The notes beneath the pieces were generated by a model that was not told the origin of the DNA, did no database searches, and saw nothing but the letters and a program-made list of their open reading frames with translations. The translations under genes were made by a program, and so were the position numbers. DNA of 64,000 nt, from contig JAUPFP010000005.1 of NCBI GenBank assembly GCA_036925085.1, positions 1,564,001 to 1,628,000 of the forward strand, in the 5' to 3' direction. This document shows, in pieces, positions 21,713 through 34,284 of the stretch; the stretch's first letter is position 1, and every line of letters begins with the position of its first letter. The stretch is from Brachycybe producta. Its lineage: Eukaryota > Arthropoda > Diplopoda > Playtdesmida > Andrognathidae.

Positions 21713-22174
21713 AGCAATGTTTATAGTTAAAAATCTAGTCTTACTTTCTAGCCTCTACCTCGAACCCTCTTCGTCCAGCAAGATACGACCTTTTCAATTA
21801 AGAATTTTTGTTAGCCACAATTTATAAAAGAAAGTGGTGTCGGAAGATTTTTTTAGATGTTTTTATGCATGCAGTTTAGGAAGTGTAGGCAAGTATTTCA
21901 AAATATTAACGTAATTTTGTCTAGCAGAATTCTACAGAAAACTCCGGAAAAATTAAGATTTATATTTATTATGTACCGTACATGTATGTGTGGGGGGACC
22001 AACAGAAATAAACAGTAAAATGAAATATTTTTAATATAATTCCATTCAAGCAGTGTAATCAATGAGGTTGTACAAACATTGTGACCACTGCCACATACAA
22101 GTTGACGTCTGTGGTACACTTTGTTATGCTAATGATATATGGATACATTTTTGTTTTGTTTTTTACTTATATAG

Positions 22175-22351
22175 AGGTTAGTCCAGGAGCATCGAAGCTA
22201 ATGATAAGAAGCGACGAACACTACCACTTGTATGAAAATGGGTCACTACTGATCAATAAGGCAACTGAAAAGCAACAAGGATATTATTTCTGTCAAGCAG
22301 TTAATGACGTTGGCCCTTCAATTAGTGGTGTTAGTTATCTCGCAGTTAAAT
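22175..22351 (+). CDS. Dscam: Dscam exon: Ig8, C-terminal half
   Basis: 59 codons complete Ig8: EVSPGASK continues strand C', ENGSLLINKAT is strand E, and GYYFCQAVNDVG carries the second cysteine (Dscam: GYYLCxAxNGIG). Acceptor TATATAG at 22174 is the only one in frame, since the next AG would open a stop codon. Donor T|GTAAGC. Phases 1 and 1. The next exon is 12 kb away. Confidence 0.92.
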
Positions 22352-22792
22352 GTAAGCATAAATGTTTTATCATAACTTGAAAATTGGTAAGTTAAAGGTT
22401 ATGCTTGGTGTTCAAAAAAAAAGTTCTCGTTTTAACTGGCCTTCTTTTTTTTACCATGAGTGATTATAAATTTTAGAAAGTGTTTCAACTATAAATACAA
22501 TGTTATGTAGACAAAAGTCGATTCTGCGTAATGCATTAATTTGACTATAGTCTATTACATTACATTATGAGTTACAAGAATGTCGGGTTAGTGTCAATGT
22601 TATATTACATCGACACTACTCGAAACCTTTTTGTGTCTTGCCTTATTCATGTGATTACCAGTGCCAGATTTGTATTATTGGCGCCCCTAAGCAGTATATA
22701 GGCCTACACTGAATTTAGGTTATAACGTCATATAAGGGACCGAGAGTTTTGTGACATTATAATCAAGTGACATTCTAACTTAGGTTACTTAC

Positions 22793-23597
22793 TGTGGCAA
22801 CCTGGTCTGCTCAATTTTTAAATTTTGATTGAGCAGACGAAGTTCCCTATGGTGGTCTGCCTGACAGCTACAGTAGGCTGTTAGGTCAGACGCCATTTTG
22901 GTGCCAGCAGACCTCTCACCATGAAGTCTATGGGTGAGAGGTCGGATGTGACCTCTGTCCCTCCAGGTGGAGTTGCCTGGAGGTTTCCTGTGGCCTAGTC
23001 AACCACAGGATCTGGGCAGTTGGTTGTAGGCTTGAACAGTGACTAGACCTGTAGGTGGAGGTCTGCTTGACCTCAACAGTCCAGCATCTATTGCATCATC
23101 TTTTGTGCCTTTGGCCTGTGGGCCTTCTTGGATATATTTATGGGGGCTTGGCTGGATAAGGTATCCAGCCAAGTTGTGTAAATATCACTGCCTTCATCAT
23201 CTTTATTTATTTTACATCGTAAGTGTAATAAAACACTTTTTATCATCACTTGCTTTGTGTCGTGTCTTTCTTTGGGGAGTTACCGCGAGGGGGTGGGTTT
23301 TCTGGTTTGGGGAAGCTCCACCGTCCTTTACCGACCTGTTTCGGCCGGTACTCGTGTCGGCTCGCGGTAGAACCGGGGTTCTACCACGATATTCTCGACG
23401 AGGCGGCGTGTCATCATCGTGTTTCACTGTCGGGAGAGCTCCGCGTCTTCACCACCCAAGGAGTGCACCATGAAGAGAGGCGGCTACGGGTATGGTCCCG
23501 TCCCCGTCGTTGGAGCTCTGGTACCGGTAAGTGTGAACGTTTTTGAAGTTCGTTTATTGGGTATTGTAACGGTCCGGCGGGACGTTACATTACGCTA
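22793..23597 (+). mobile_element. GC-rich LTR-like fragment
   Basis: Starts TGTGGCAACCTGG, contains AATAAA at 23228-23233 and becomes GC-rich after 23270, in strong contrast to its surroundings. An ATG at 23470 opens a short frame followed by a donor-like GGTAAGTG. The layout resembles LTR, polyadenylation site and start of an internal region, cut off where the L2 LTR begins at 23601. No matching second LTR was seen, so the call is tentative. Confidence 0.35.
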
Positions 23598-23600
23598 TAC

Positions 23601-25176
23601 TGTAACGAACCACGTTCATGGGGTGAATAGAATTGTCAAAAAGTATCGTAGCGCTCTTTCGAGCGATCAGAAAGTGATTGGCTAGGCCACTAATTCTACT
23701 CTGGTTCGGGAGGAAGGGAACAAATTTGTCCCATACGTTTCCTCACAAGTTCCTCTCTCAATAACCTTTACAGTTTTGAGGATCTTTTGTTGTCTGCTAC
23801 TCCTCGGGCTTTTGCCCCCATTAAAAGCAGTTGGATCGTGTTGTCTCCTGAAGTTTCATCTATGGCTGGAGATCCAGGTTTACACCTGGGTTGACAGTGC
23901 TAGATGATAAAATGTTGAAGTTCTTTGCTCGGTTCAAAAAGTATAAAATCAGATATGACAACTGTTTGTTTAAATATAATAAAAGTTTATTTACATCATT
24001 CATTATTTCCTGGTGTGAGCTTTTGACGTCGACTCTATTTTTCTGACCAACTTGTAGATTATGTTTTCTGTATCTCGTCACTTCTCTGCATCGCGCGGTG
24101 CCTGCACGGAGAAGATTCGAGCTACAGAAAGAGTTGGATGGCAATGGATTGCGATCGTCCTCCTGCATGGGGGTGAAATCTGTGCAGAAGGATGGTAGCC
24201 ATCCTGCTCTGCATCGATCTCCTCCTGTCCATATTTACCATCAGTAGGTGTTGTAGCTGCATCAGGATTGGTATGCGCTCTTTACCTTATGGTGTCTCCA
24301 GCCTCTGAAGAGATGTTATTAGTTTCCAAACATAGAGACAATGCAGTTTTTTATTGTAACACTTTTATTCATCTTCGTATAGAAACACTAAGAATACAAA
24401 GATGAATTGTTTCATTAAAGGTGCGTCCTCATGCCCATGATGTGGTACGGAAATATTCAACGTAATACAAATTTAGAGCAAAGACAAGGATGAGGAACAA
24501 ATAGGAACATGGTCTTTTTATACCTTGGACCTGTGTACACCTACGAGGTGTAATTAGGTCCAAGTGACCATGGACCTAAGTGTATCATTCTGCATCAGAA
24601 TATTAATTAGGAAAAGAGGGAGGGACAAACAGGAGTTGTTTACCCCCAAGCTATGGTTTTGACGGGAGCAAGAGTTGCTGGGTGTAACACCCAGCAACTC
24701 CTGCTCATGTATTGTAACAATGGACAAACTTGAGCATAGTGACAGTGCCCCAAGAGTGCCAAAGAATCTCTTTTACGTACAAAATACACTACCTTTTATA
24801 CCCAAAAAGAGGATACTGAGAAAACTTTCTCAGTAGCCCCTGATTGGGTAAAAATGAAAAGTAAAAACTAAATTGGCCAATTAACATGATTGACCAGTGG
24901 TCAACAAAATATAGACAAGTGACTCCTTACAATCAAAACAAACTTATAACGAAAGTTTTAACCCCATAGACCTAATACTAAGGCTTATCAGGACGATCTT
25001 TTGTATTAAGGGGTGGGACTGGGAGGAAAAATGACCCAAGACAGGATATTGGCATCGTCATCAGCTGATCGAACTGGGTCAATCCTCTGTACGTGATTAT
25101 AGAGGGTTGGCAAAGTTTTATGCCAATACCAGGCAAAAATAAACGAGCCAGGATTGCTCCTGGACTTATCGTTTCA
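23601..25176 (-). mobile_element. L2 element, 3' LTR (split by a nested solo LTR)
   Basis: As written on +, it begins TGTAACGAACCACG and ends CTTATCGTTTCA, matching the LTR at 31166-32015 on both sides of an insertion (24014-24719). The element's genes run on the - strand, so this is its downstream LTR. Flanks of the whole element, ATAC at 23597-23600 and ATAT at 32016-32019, agree at 3 of 4 bases, compatible with an aged 4-bp target duplication. Confidence 0.82.
24014..24719 (-). mobile_element. Solo LTR, family L3, nested in the L2 LTR
   Basis: Read on the - strand it matches the LTR at 50810-51411: CCAAAACCATAGC, CAGGTCCAAGGTATAAAA and AGCTCGAATCTTCT. The L2 LTR at 31551-31570 shows the uninterrupted site (TTTCCTGGACAAAC), proving the insertion. 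Flanks CTGG and ATGG match at 3 of 4. Near its 5' end GAGCAGGAGTTGCTGGGTGT is followed by a near-perfect inverse, an unusual terminal hairpin. Confidence 0.85.
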
Positions 25177-25800
25177 CCCGCCACAACTAAGATGGAAGTT
25201 CGTCCCCAAACTTACATATAAACAAAAAAAAACGATAAAGAGGGAACCCCGATAAGCCCCCACAAGAGGTTACATTGCAAAATCCCATAAATATAAAATA
25301 CTATCACAATTTGCGTATCAAGAACAATGATAAATAAAATTTTCACAGAAGGATTTTCTCATTAAAACCCCCCAACCCTTAAATCACAGTTTTACCCAAT
25401 TAACATTTAATTTGCTGGACTAGAATACTCCTCCAAATTTTTCAATGACTAAAATTCCCGTATAGAAATTAAATGAAAACCTCCCAAAAAAATAAACAAG
25501 GAGTTAAATACAAAAAAAAATAAGAATCCCTTTCCCACAATCTTGACTTAGCAACACACATCTCTGCCCACAGAGACTGTAATTTAAAAGAAAAAAACCC
25601 CTTTAATTTCCAGGGCAGATTCGACTTACACTGTATATAAAAAAACGTTTTAAAGAGAAATAATTTAGTTTTCTTTAAATCCCCTTCCCATAACCCTGAC
25701 TAACACAAAGTTAAAAACCCTTTTTAATCCCCAAGAAAACGATAATAAAATTATTAAATTAGATTATACACTTCCTCGCTGCATCACGTTCCTCCGGTTT
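25177..25800. other. L2 interior next to the 3' LTR, noncoding
   Basis: AT-rich with repeated AACCCC/CCCAAAA words. On the - strand the bases entering the LTR (CTTAGTTGTGGCGGG) are weakly purine-rich. No ORF. Confidence 0.5.
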
Positions 25801-28679
25801 CTTCGGTGTGCGTCGGAACTGGTCCACGTCGGTCCGTTTTCGTTCCTGGTCCTCCTCTAGTGATCTGGTTCCAGATGACCTTGTGGGTCTCTGGTTCCGG
25901 GTTCTGCTTCTGTTGACAAGATGTTCAAATCCTCCAGCATACGCAGAGGGACGACTTGAGACCGTGGGATTGCTCCCATAACGATGGACTTCATAAAGTC
26001 GAGCTGTTGCGTGGCCAGCCTACTGTGGACTACATTATGATGTCCCCTGCTACTCGGAATTAAGGTGGCCACCATGGAAGAAATCACTACCTCCAGGATA
26101 CTGCACGTTGATTTGTCCCAGGGCTGCGGATATATCAGCTGAAGAGTCCCTGGCTCGGCGTTGTTATGAAGAACCGTGACGGGCCAATGATCGAGAACTT
26201 GGATAATTGCCGTTGTTCAGGCCCGCTCCAATCACCGATGGATTCTGTCCTCCTTGATGCCATTATCGCTGCAAAAGAAACCTAAATATCTGAATATGTT
26301 TCTCCCCCAACGACGACCAAAAGACACTAAACCGTTACGCAACAGCCAAAACTGTTGCCGGTTTGATAACTTTCCATCGGTCATGTCCAGCTTCTCTTTC
26401 GGCCATTGTTGAGGGGCGGCAGTGGTGAGATCTTCGGGATTGCTCCCGTGACTGAGCCAGGCATTCTTTGCTGGGATGACCACGTTCTCCCTCGAAGATT
26501 GCGTCTCGCCGCTGCCTCCTCCTCTGTGGCACCTTGTCGTTTCCGGGCTTGTCCCGGTACATGAGGATGGCGTCCCCGCTTCGGTTCCTCACGAGGCCTA
26601 CTCCTGACGATATCTGGCTGGCATCTGGGATCCGTATTCCTCTCGCTGATAAACTTCTCTCGGGCCCTAGTGGGATTGCTCACCACAGGTGGGCGAATTT
26701 CTCGTAGGAACCACAACTTTTGACGAAATGGATGGCTTCTCCATGGCTGTGGGCAAAGGATTATGTACATACCGACGGACAAGTGGCTGGTCCATGGTGA
26801 CCCAACTGTTGGCTGGAGAGACTTCCCTTGACGTTTTCTTCTTGGGTAGAGCCTCTCCCACCTCCGGAACTTTTATCGGAGACTGTCCTCTGGCTGCCAA
26901 TTCCTTGTTCTGTCGGTTTATCCATTCTTTCATGGCCCGCTTGTCCGCATTCTTTTCTCCTTTCGTTTGACCGCTTTTTCCATCCAAAAGACTACCCGTA
27001 GGAGTATCCATCTCCTCAGGGGGTTTCGGGAACTGCAACACAGGATCTTTTGCCGGCCTATCGTGTACAATATCTGGTTCCGGATTGACATTTTGGCATC
27101 ACTCCAGAGGAGAATGAATAAGAGGAACAAAATTAGTTGGCTCACCTTCAGGTTGCTTTCATTTATTCGTTTTAGAAGATCCTGAATCCGTTGCAGGCGT
27201 TGAAGGCAAGGCATTGCTACGGAAGAAAATCCCTGCAGCGATGGCATTGTCGTCATCCTCCTCTCTGAAAAGCAGCCTTAACCACTCCGGTGTCATTTCA
27301 CTAGCTTCCAAGAACTGCTCCACCTCAAACATCTCCTCACTTCCAGATTTTCCACTGCTATTAGAACCAGCCAGCCTCTTTTGGAATTTATCCGACTTAG
27401 ATGTTGTCACTTTCTTTTTCTTAAAAAATCGACGATCGCGTCTATTCTTTGCACAATCAAGATTCGAAGTGGCATCCAAAATGGTGGTTGTCTTCTCACG
27501 TGATCCTGTGGGGCTCTCACTTTCAATTTCCGGCCAGAAGTGGGAGGAGCTTTTCTTCTTAGAAAATTCTCATCTTTTTCTCAAACCAGGGGCGCTCCGT
27601 ATAGTGGCGAATTTGAATTTTCGCCGTTTCTATGTCCTATTCAGATGTTATTTCATATTTTAAGATGGTTTTAATGCTGGATTTTTTTTCTACACTCCTG
27701 AATGATGTCTTATGTCATCCATTTTAGGTCCTACATGTGTTTGCACACGGGGCTGTAGATGTCTTTTTCTTAGAGACATTTTTGGCTGTTCCATATGTTT
27801 TCTCTTTTTGTTCTCTCACTTTCTTCTGAAATTTCACTGGATTGTTTGTTGGCAGTGATTTCAGTTAGGTCTTCTGCTCCCAATTCTTCATGAGGATTAT
27901 TTTGGTTAGTTCTTACTGAAATTAGTCCTTTCCTTCAAAGATTCACAGTTTCTACTTGAAACTCATTTTCCACAGGTATGGTTACTCCAAATTTCGCCAT
28001 CACCTGATCTCCGTTTTTCACAGGGATGAGTACTCCAAGTTTCGCCATCACCTGCTCCTTCATTTTCACAGGGATGGATACTCTGAATTTCACCATCACC
28101 TGTTCTTCACCGAGCTTTAGTAGGACATCCATTTTGGATGCCATAATAAGCTCACTTTGCAGTGGCACTGTTCACTGACCTTTCTCAGAAATGGTCTGAA
28201 ACCCTTCACTCACAAAGTTACCCTTCACAGGTGAAGTTAGTCCAAATTTCGCTTCAACCTGCATTTTCTCCACTGTGGGTTTAACCTCGAAATCCATCTT
28301 GGCGCCCCCACTTTGCAGTGGTTTCTTTAGTTGACCTTGCCCTTGGATGGTACGACTTCGGATTCCAACTGCAACTTCCAGATGTCAGTCTTGTTGACTG
28401 TTCTTGTTCTGCTGTGGCCCAACTCTTTAGTATCGTTGCTTCCGCCATATGTCGATCATCTTGGCACACGGCTGTGGATTTTTCGGACGTCTCTATCTGT
28501 CGTTCCCAATGACACAGACCCTTGGACTTCGCCTTGTTTCCTCCCTGTCGAACCTCAATGCACATAACCCTTGGTTGCTCAGAAACTTCCTCTTGTTGAT
28601 CAGCAGCCTGAACCCCTTGAAGATTTTCCAAGTTGACATCATCTTCTTCTTCACTTACAACTTCTACTTTGGGCGTCAC
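25177..28679 (-). pseudogene. L2 internal region downstream of gag, decayed, no polymerase recognised
   Basis: On the - strand several short frames follow gag: 28281-28679, 27935-28168, 27159-27479, 26667-27041 and 26381-26782. They are charged and Ser/Glu/Lys-rich, with no visible RT, RNase H, integrase or protease motif. 27935-28168 encodes a 19-residue repeat of the type QVMAKFGVTIPV. The stretch 25177-25800 has no coding signal. It may be a non-autonomous gag-plus-unknown element or an internally deleted Ty3/gypsy copy; I cannot tell which. Confidence 0.5.
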
Positions 28680-28702
28680 TACTTTGGGGTTGAGTGGCGC
28701 CC

Positions 28703-29938
28703 TTAGTAGTTTAAAGCCTCTCCTGTTAAATTCTCCAAATGAAAATAGTGTGTGACGCCATTTACATGCACAGGCACCATTTTCCTTCCATTCGGCAAGG
28801 TATGAATTTCGTCAACCTCAATGGTATTAGAAAATTTCGTTGCCGTTGTTGCCAACGGTTCGTCGACTCTGCTTACAGTTGTCGGTGTTGCTGTAGGAAC
28901 ATTCCTCTGTTCAGTCCTTGGTTTTCCAGAATTTGGGCAATCACGTGCAATCTGGCCTGCCTCCCCACATTGGTAACAGGTGAGCGGCCCTTGGTGTTGA
29001 TTTCGCCAAGGAGCTCTCGGCTTGTTCTGATGCTGATTTGTCTGTTTCGGTTCCAGGTCAGCCTTTTCAGGCGGGTTTGACATCTTGTCCGCTTGCATTC
29101 TTAAGTTGACTCTGTTGCTTTGGTTGACTTCCTTGATTCGGCTGGCTTAAACCCGCTTTGGTTGCAGTCCCAGCCGATGTCTTGTAAACCAAATCTTTCT
29201 CATCTACAAGTTCACCTTCAGTTTGAATTCTGAAGTGCACGAGCTCATGGAAATGGTCTTTTGGTTTTCCATAGAGATGTTTTCTCGGTGCTGGTAGCAG
29301 ACTCTTTCGGAGCGTAGCTATCAGCAACAATTCATCATCATGTGGATGATTTCTCCTATACATCTCGGCATATTTTTCAGCATAGATTCTGAAAGTTTCA
29401 TGATCTTGCTGATGCCTTTACACCAATACTCGACTCATACGGACCTTCTGGTCAGGCAGGAGGAATTCAGCAATGATTCCCTCCTTCGTGGCCGTTTAAA
29501 TAATCTCTTGTCCCTCATAAGCAGAGCAGAAGTGTGCAAGCCATTTTATTGCATGCTTCCTCAAGAGCCCTGCAAAGTGCCTGCATTGCTGCAGGGAAGT
29601 CCAGTTGTGCGCAGTAGCGATGTCTTCAAATTATTTTATGTAGAGGAGTATGTTGTCATCACCATCGTATTTTGGAAATCCCTGCAGTGGATGTAGTGAA
29701 TTCCTCTCAGAGTAAGGCATAGGTTCCAGGTTCGGTGTCCACTTTTTGCTTCATCCGGACCGGGCTTGCGCCTGGGTTCAATCGATTCAAGTTTGGAGTC
29801 GATTGAGCCCGCTCTCTTCTTGCTTCGTTTGTCGCCCATTATCTGACGAACCAATTCATCTTGTTTCTCTCTTGACAGTTTACCAATGATGTCGGCAATA
29901 GCAGCTTCTGGCATCTTGCTTCCATCATTGGACTGCAC
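28703..29938 (-). pseudogene. L2 gag-like gene with CCHC zinc knuckle, frameshifted
   Basis: Three consecutive - strand frames (29636-29938, 29067-29363, 28703-29098) make a gag-like protein. It has an N-terminal helical segment, a central gag core with MYRRNHPHDDELLL, a basic linker, then a zinc knuckle CYQCGEAGQIARDC of the CX2CX4HX4C layout with histidine replaced in this copy (residue A at that place), so it may not bind zinc normally. The frame breaks near 29,700 and again between the second and third pieces. Gag coats and packages element RNA in the cytoplasm. The protein is not intact. Confidence 0.72.
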
Positions 29939-30174
29939 CTCAGGCTTGATGACAACTGGAGTTGGTTGAAGTATGTCTGCTTCCTCCTTTGCCTCTTCCT
30001 GTTAAGTATGTTGCCTCTTCACGATTTTCTTCAACGCAGCAGTCTTCTTTCCGCATCTTTCTTCCCTCAGTCTCTTGAGATCCCTCAAATCCTTGAGTAG
30101 TTTCTGAAGACTGGTCATTTCTGACGTTGATGATTCTCTGCTACGTGTTTTTAACACGATTTTTGTAGCTTACA

Positions 30175-31135
30175 GAGTAACAAGGTTTATGGTGAGGTTA
30201 CCTCTGACAATGATTGCCATATTATTGATAGTGACTTGAAAGCAATAGAGGCATGGTGTTCTAAATGGCAACTTCAACTTAATAAGGGAAAATATTGTGT
30301 AATGAGGGTAGCTAGGGGAAGGAATCCAATAATATTTCCATATAGAATAGGGGCCATTCCACTTAATAACATAGATTCTTATAAATATTTGGGGGTAAGG
30401 ATTACAGCTAAACTTTCTTGGAAGCTGCATGTAGAACAGATTATTTCCAAGTCTATGCAGATGCTAAAGTTTAGTCAACGTGTTCTAAGAAGGTGTCCCA
30501 GGGAGGTAAAATGTATAGCATATCAATCATTAGTATGTCCCCATCTGGAATACTGCAGCTCCACACTGCAGATTTAGCTCACTCCATAGAAATGGCCCAA
30601 CGCAGGGCTGCTAGGTTTGTTTGTGGTAAATATGGATATGCTGACAGTGTAACTAAAATGCTTTCAGAGCTTGGTTGGGATAGTTTACTTGCAAGACGTT
30701 CAGATTTTAGTCTTAATATCTTTAATCGAATGCTAGAAGGCTCTTGCCCTAAACCTACTTCAAGTAAACTTTGAAGGGCGTTATATTTGGGTAGGGGTGA
30801 CCACTCTAACAAGGTTGGAGAGATTTTTGCACGAACAGATTCTTATTACTGGTCATTTGTTCCTAGGGCGAATCGACACTGGAACTCGTTTGCTGGGGAT
30901 TTTGTGCAGGAAAAACGTATTTTATGGGAGTCATAATTTTGTTTTGTTTTGATAATGCATTGCATATACTTGCAGCATTAAAAAAATATTGAAATTGTTG
31001 TTGAGTTTATATCAATGGGGTTTTATATTTTCTGGTTTTGACAATGCATTTTCTATGCTGCACTTGGACTCTTGTCCCTCTGCCATAGGCCTTTATGGCT
31101 GCTTGCAGAGTAATTTTTCAAATTCAAAAAGAAGG
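30175..31135 (+). mobile_element. CR1-like LINE 3' fragment (family LA), inside L2
   Basis: Encodes the end of an RT: WCSKWQLQLNKGKYCVMRV, NIDSYKYLGVRI and, after a frame break near 30560, AHSIEMAQRRAARFVCGKYG. The 3' UTR ends ATTTTTCAAATTCAAA. It is inserted between gag and the 5' LTR of the L2 element. The same family is at 43797-44455 and, as scraps, at 4720-5166 and 53100-53395. Confidence 0.82.
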
Positions 31136-31165
31136 TATTCAACTGCCCAGCTCCTCCACCAAATT
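31136..31165 (-). other. Possible L2 primer-binding region
   Basis: On the - strand the bases directly after the upstream LTR read AATTTGGTGGAGGAGCTGGG. A TGG close to the LTR edge is what a tRNA 3' end complement would give. The match to a particular tRNA was not tested. Confidence 0.35.
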
Positions 31166-32015
31166 TGTAACGAACCACGTTCATGAGGTGAATAGAATTG
31201 TCAAAAAGTATTGTAGCACTTTTTCGAGCGATTAGGAAGTGGTTGTCTAGGCCACTAATTCTACTCTGGTTCGGGAGGAAGGGAACAAATTAGTCCCATA
31301 CGTTTCCTCACAAGTTCCTCTCAAAAACCTTTACAGTTTTAAGGATCTTTTGTTGTCTGCTACTCCTTGGGCTTTCGCCCCTTAAAAGGGGTTGGATCGT
31401 GTTGTCTTCTGGCTGGAGATCCAAGTTTACACCTGGGTTGACAGTGCTAGATGATAAAATGTTTAAGTTCTTTGCTCGGTTCAAAAAGTATAAATTCAGA
31501 CTTGACAACTGTTTGTTTAAATATAAGAACAGTTTATTTATATCATTCGTTATTTCCTGGACAAACTTGAGCATAGTGACAGTGCCCCAAGAGTCCCAAA
31601 GAATTTCTTATTTACATACAAAATACACGTCCTTTTATACCCGAAAGGAGGATACTGAGAACACTTTCTCAGTAGCCCCTGATTGGGTAAAAACGAAAAG
31701 TAAAAACCAAAATGGCCAATCAACATGATTGACCAGTGGTCAACAAAATATAGACAAGTGACTCATTACAATCAAAACAAACTTATAATAGAAAGTTTTA
31801 ACCCCATAGACCTAATGCTGAGGCTTATCAGGACGATCTCTTTGTATTAAGGGGTGGGACTGGGAGGAAAAATTACCCAAAACAGGATGTCGGCATCATC
31901 ATCAGCTGATAGAACTGGGTCAATCACAGTACTCACGTACAGAGGGTTGGCAAAGTTTTACGCCAATACCAGGCAAAAATAAACGAGCCCGGATCGCTCC
32001 TGGACTTATTGTTTC
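31166..32015 (-). mobile_element. L2 element, 5' LTR
   Basis: 850 bp, TGTAACGAACCACG to CTTATTGTTTCA on the + strand. It matches 40659-41530 over its length and 23601-25176 apart from the nested insertion there. Gag runs away from it on the - strand. It is directly followed on + by another LTR-like repeat (32028-32960). Confidence 0.85.
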
Positions 32016-32027
32016 AATATAGTATAG

Positions 32028-32960
32028 TGTGATGGACCTTTTCCCATGATAGAATCTGCTTTCGTTTAGCGATACAAAGCGAGTTATTGCTCTATATATA
32101 GTGGTTGGCTAGGTCACTAATTCTATCGGCCCGGGAGGACTAGATCAATATAACGTCTATTCAATGTCCTCACTAGTTTCTTTAAAGACTCTCGCTGTCT
32201 TGAGGATATTTTGTCTTTGTACTTCGGCGGACTTTTGTCAGTAAATTACCATTGAAAATGGCGTTGATATGCTTGCTAAATTACCATTGCAGGTTTGCAC
32301 CAGATCATTGCTTGTATCGGATTAGGTGTAGAGCTGCAAAATGATGATGAATGCACAGTCGCGAAATAATTAGGATAAATTACCACTGTTTAGTTTAAAT
32401 ATAATTTGAGGATTTATTTTGTAGATATTTAAAAAAATATAAAAGAGAAAATATATCTTGGTTTGAAACAACACTTGAAAAATAAAACGTATCAAAATTA
32501 ATATGAAAACCTAGCTAAAATTGGGCATAGGTTTGTTAGTTTAAGAATCAGTCTAGAACAGAGAAAAACATCTCTTTATATACCTAGAGACACTTTTCGT
32601 TGATTGGGCAATTAAGAAGTTTGAGACCAAATGGACCAGTCAAAGTATTTGTCCAGCTGGCCAAACTGCTGACTCAGGCTTTATCACACTTAAGTGATAA
32701 CTTCAAAAAACATAAACAACTTCAAACTAAAAACACACAAAATCCACTCAAGTGGAAGTGAACATAGTAGGGATAAGAGGGGAAATGATAGGGCCAACAA
32801 CAAATATAGAATCTAGGTCAATCGGTACCTTAATGTACCGAGTGGCGCAGAAGCTCAACCAAAATACACAGCGTGATTAAAGTATCAAGCCCTAAATAAA
32901 CGACTCTAAAATAAAAATAAAAGCGGTGGGCCCAAAATGTCTCAATAGATATACACTATG
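32028..32960. mobile_element. Diverged LTR-like repeat related to L2
   Basis: Shares layout and scattered words with L2 LTRs: GTGGTTGGCTAGGTCACTAATTCT, CGGGAGGA, TTTCCTCAC-like GTCCTCACTAG, and GGTCAATC. Overall similarity is much lower than among L2 copies, so it is a sister family or a very old copy. Exact ends are uncertain. It fills the gap between the L2 element and an L1 solo LTR. Confidence 0.5.
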
Positions 32961-32972
32961 TACTGTATATTA

Positions 32973-33532
32973 TGTAACAGTGTAGAGCCCCTGTTATGGG
33001 AATCAAGTCGAGATCCTGTTAATTTAGGGCGGGATACCGCCTTAAGCTGTGAGAGTATGCGATTTAGACTTGACACAGATTAGTACCAGGGTCGTTCCCT
33101 TTGGTATTTCCTGTAAAAGCCATTGGAGAGAAGGGAACGAATAACAACAGGCCAGACGAATGCAGGTTAACGATGTTACATATTTATTGCACACAACTGT
33201 ATATATATACAACAAACAGAGAAGAATTACGACTGTGGCATTGCTTAGCCACCAGACCATTAAATGAATTATTTCATATTTCATTATCAAAGAATGGACC
33301 CTGATCAAGTGAGACACAGACCTTTTTACCTAGGAACTGTGTACACCTACACAGGTGCACCCATGCCCCAGGGACCATACCTTGATGGGTATCCATCCGC
33401 TGATACCGGAACCAGGATGTGACTTATACTTTGACGTCTTAAATGGTAACAAAAGGGGGGAATGCGGCACTTGGGGTATGAGGGGCCCCAAGGCTTAGAT
33501 TAAAAACAGAGTTTGAAATACATGGTGTTACA
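32973..33532. mobile_element. Solo LTR, family L1 (TSD ATTA)
   Basis: 560 bp from TGTAACAGTGTAGAGC to CATGGTGTTACA, with 4-bp target duplication ATTA (32969-32972 and 33533-33536). It shares GATACCG, GGCCAGACGAATGCAG and CCGGAACCAGGATGT with the other L1 copies. Confidence 0.92.
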
Positions 33533-33539
33533 ATTATTA

Positions 33540-34110
33540 TATATATATATAATATCCCAGGTCTGTGTGTGTGTGGATGTCTTTCCTCTAACGCTGGACA
33601 AACACCTTTGTCAGAATTTACATAAATTTGAATAAATGAACTGCTTTTTTTTTCTCAAGGTCAACTATATGTTGCACCCTTCCCATCCAAGAACCCCATG
33701 ATATTAAATTGGAAAGGGGAAAAGGTCTATAAAGTGTAGAGGGGGAGAGAGAAACGTGGAGGGAGGAAAAAAGGTGGAGGGGGTGACTGAAATTGAAATG
33801 AAATGAGTAAAACAGGAACAAACGACGCGCATGCGCACACCAGAGAAAATGAAAAACTCATTTTCTCTTTCAAATATAAAAAGGGGAGGGGATAATAGTA
33901 GCAAAATTAAACTACAGTTTATCACGGGCAATTGTGCCCAGCATTAGAATTTCTTTTGCTCCGCCCTTTTATGAACGTCATCAATTTCTAATTGGTTTGT
34001 TACTTGGTCTGACGTCATTAAAGGGCGGAATAAAAGAAATTCTATTGCTGGGCACAATTGCTTGTGAATTTTGCTCCCGTCATTTATGACTGGTTACCCC
34101 ACTAATGTAT
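33540..34110 (-). repeat. Family H repeat (copy 2) with foldback insert
   Basis: Inverse of 2236-2610: TATATATAATATCCCAGGTCTGTG, CAACTATATGTTGCACCCTTCCCATCC, and GCTCCCGTCATTTATGAC...GGTTACCCCACTA. Between, 33930-34070 is a palindrome (GGGCAATTGTGCCCAGCA... and its inverse) absent from the + copy, hence a later insertion. Confidence 0.72.
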
Positions 34111-34284
34111 ATGTAATTGTCTAGGTTTGCTTGTTTGCAAATCTGGCTATGGTTATTATATAGTAATCACATTCAAAAGGCAAAATAAGACTATTTAATT
34201 CTAGACCTTTATATTTTTGATCATTTCTTTAAAGTGATAAGGTATATATTTTTATTATTATTACATTTTATTACTTTTTTTAAG

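Noticed and set aside
22177..22180. Acceptor AG at 22175-22176 for Ig8b
   Set aside because: Would create an immediate in-frame stop (GGT TAG).
32028..32960. Assignment as a true L2 LTR
   Set aside because: Similarity is only in scattered blocks and no target duplication was found; kept as a related repeat.
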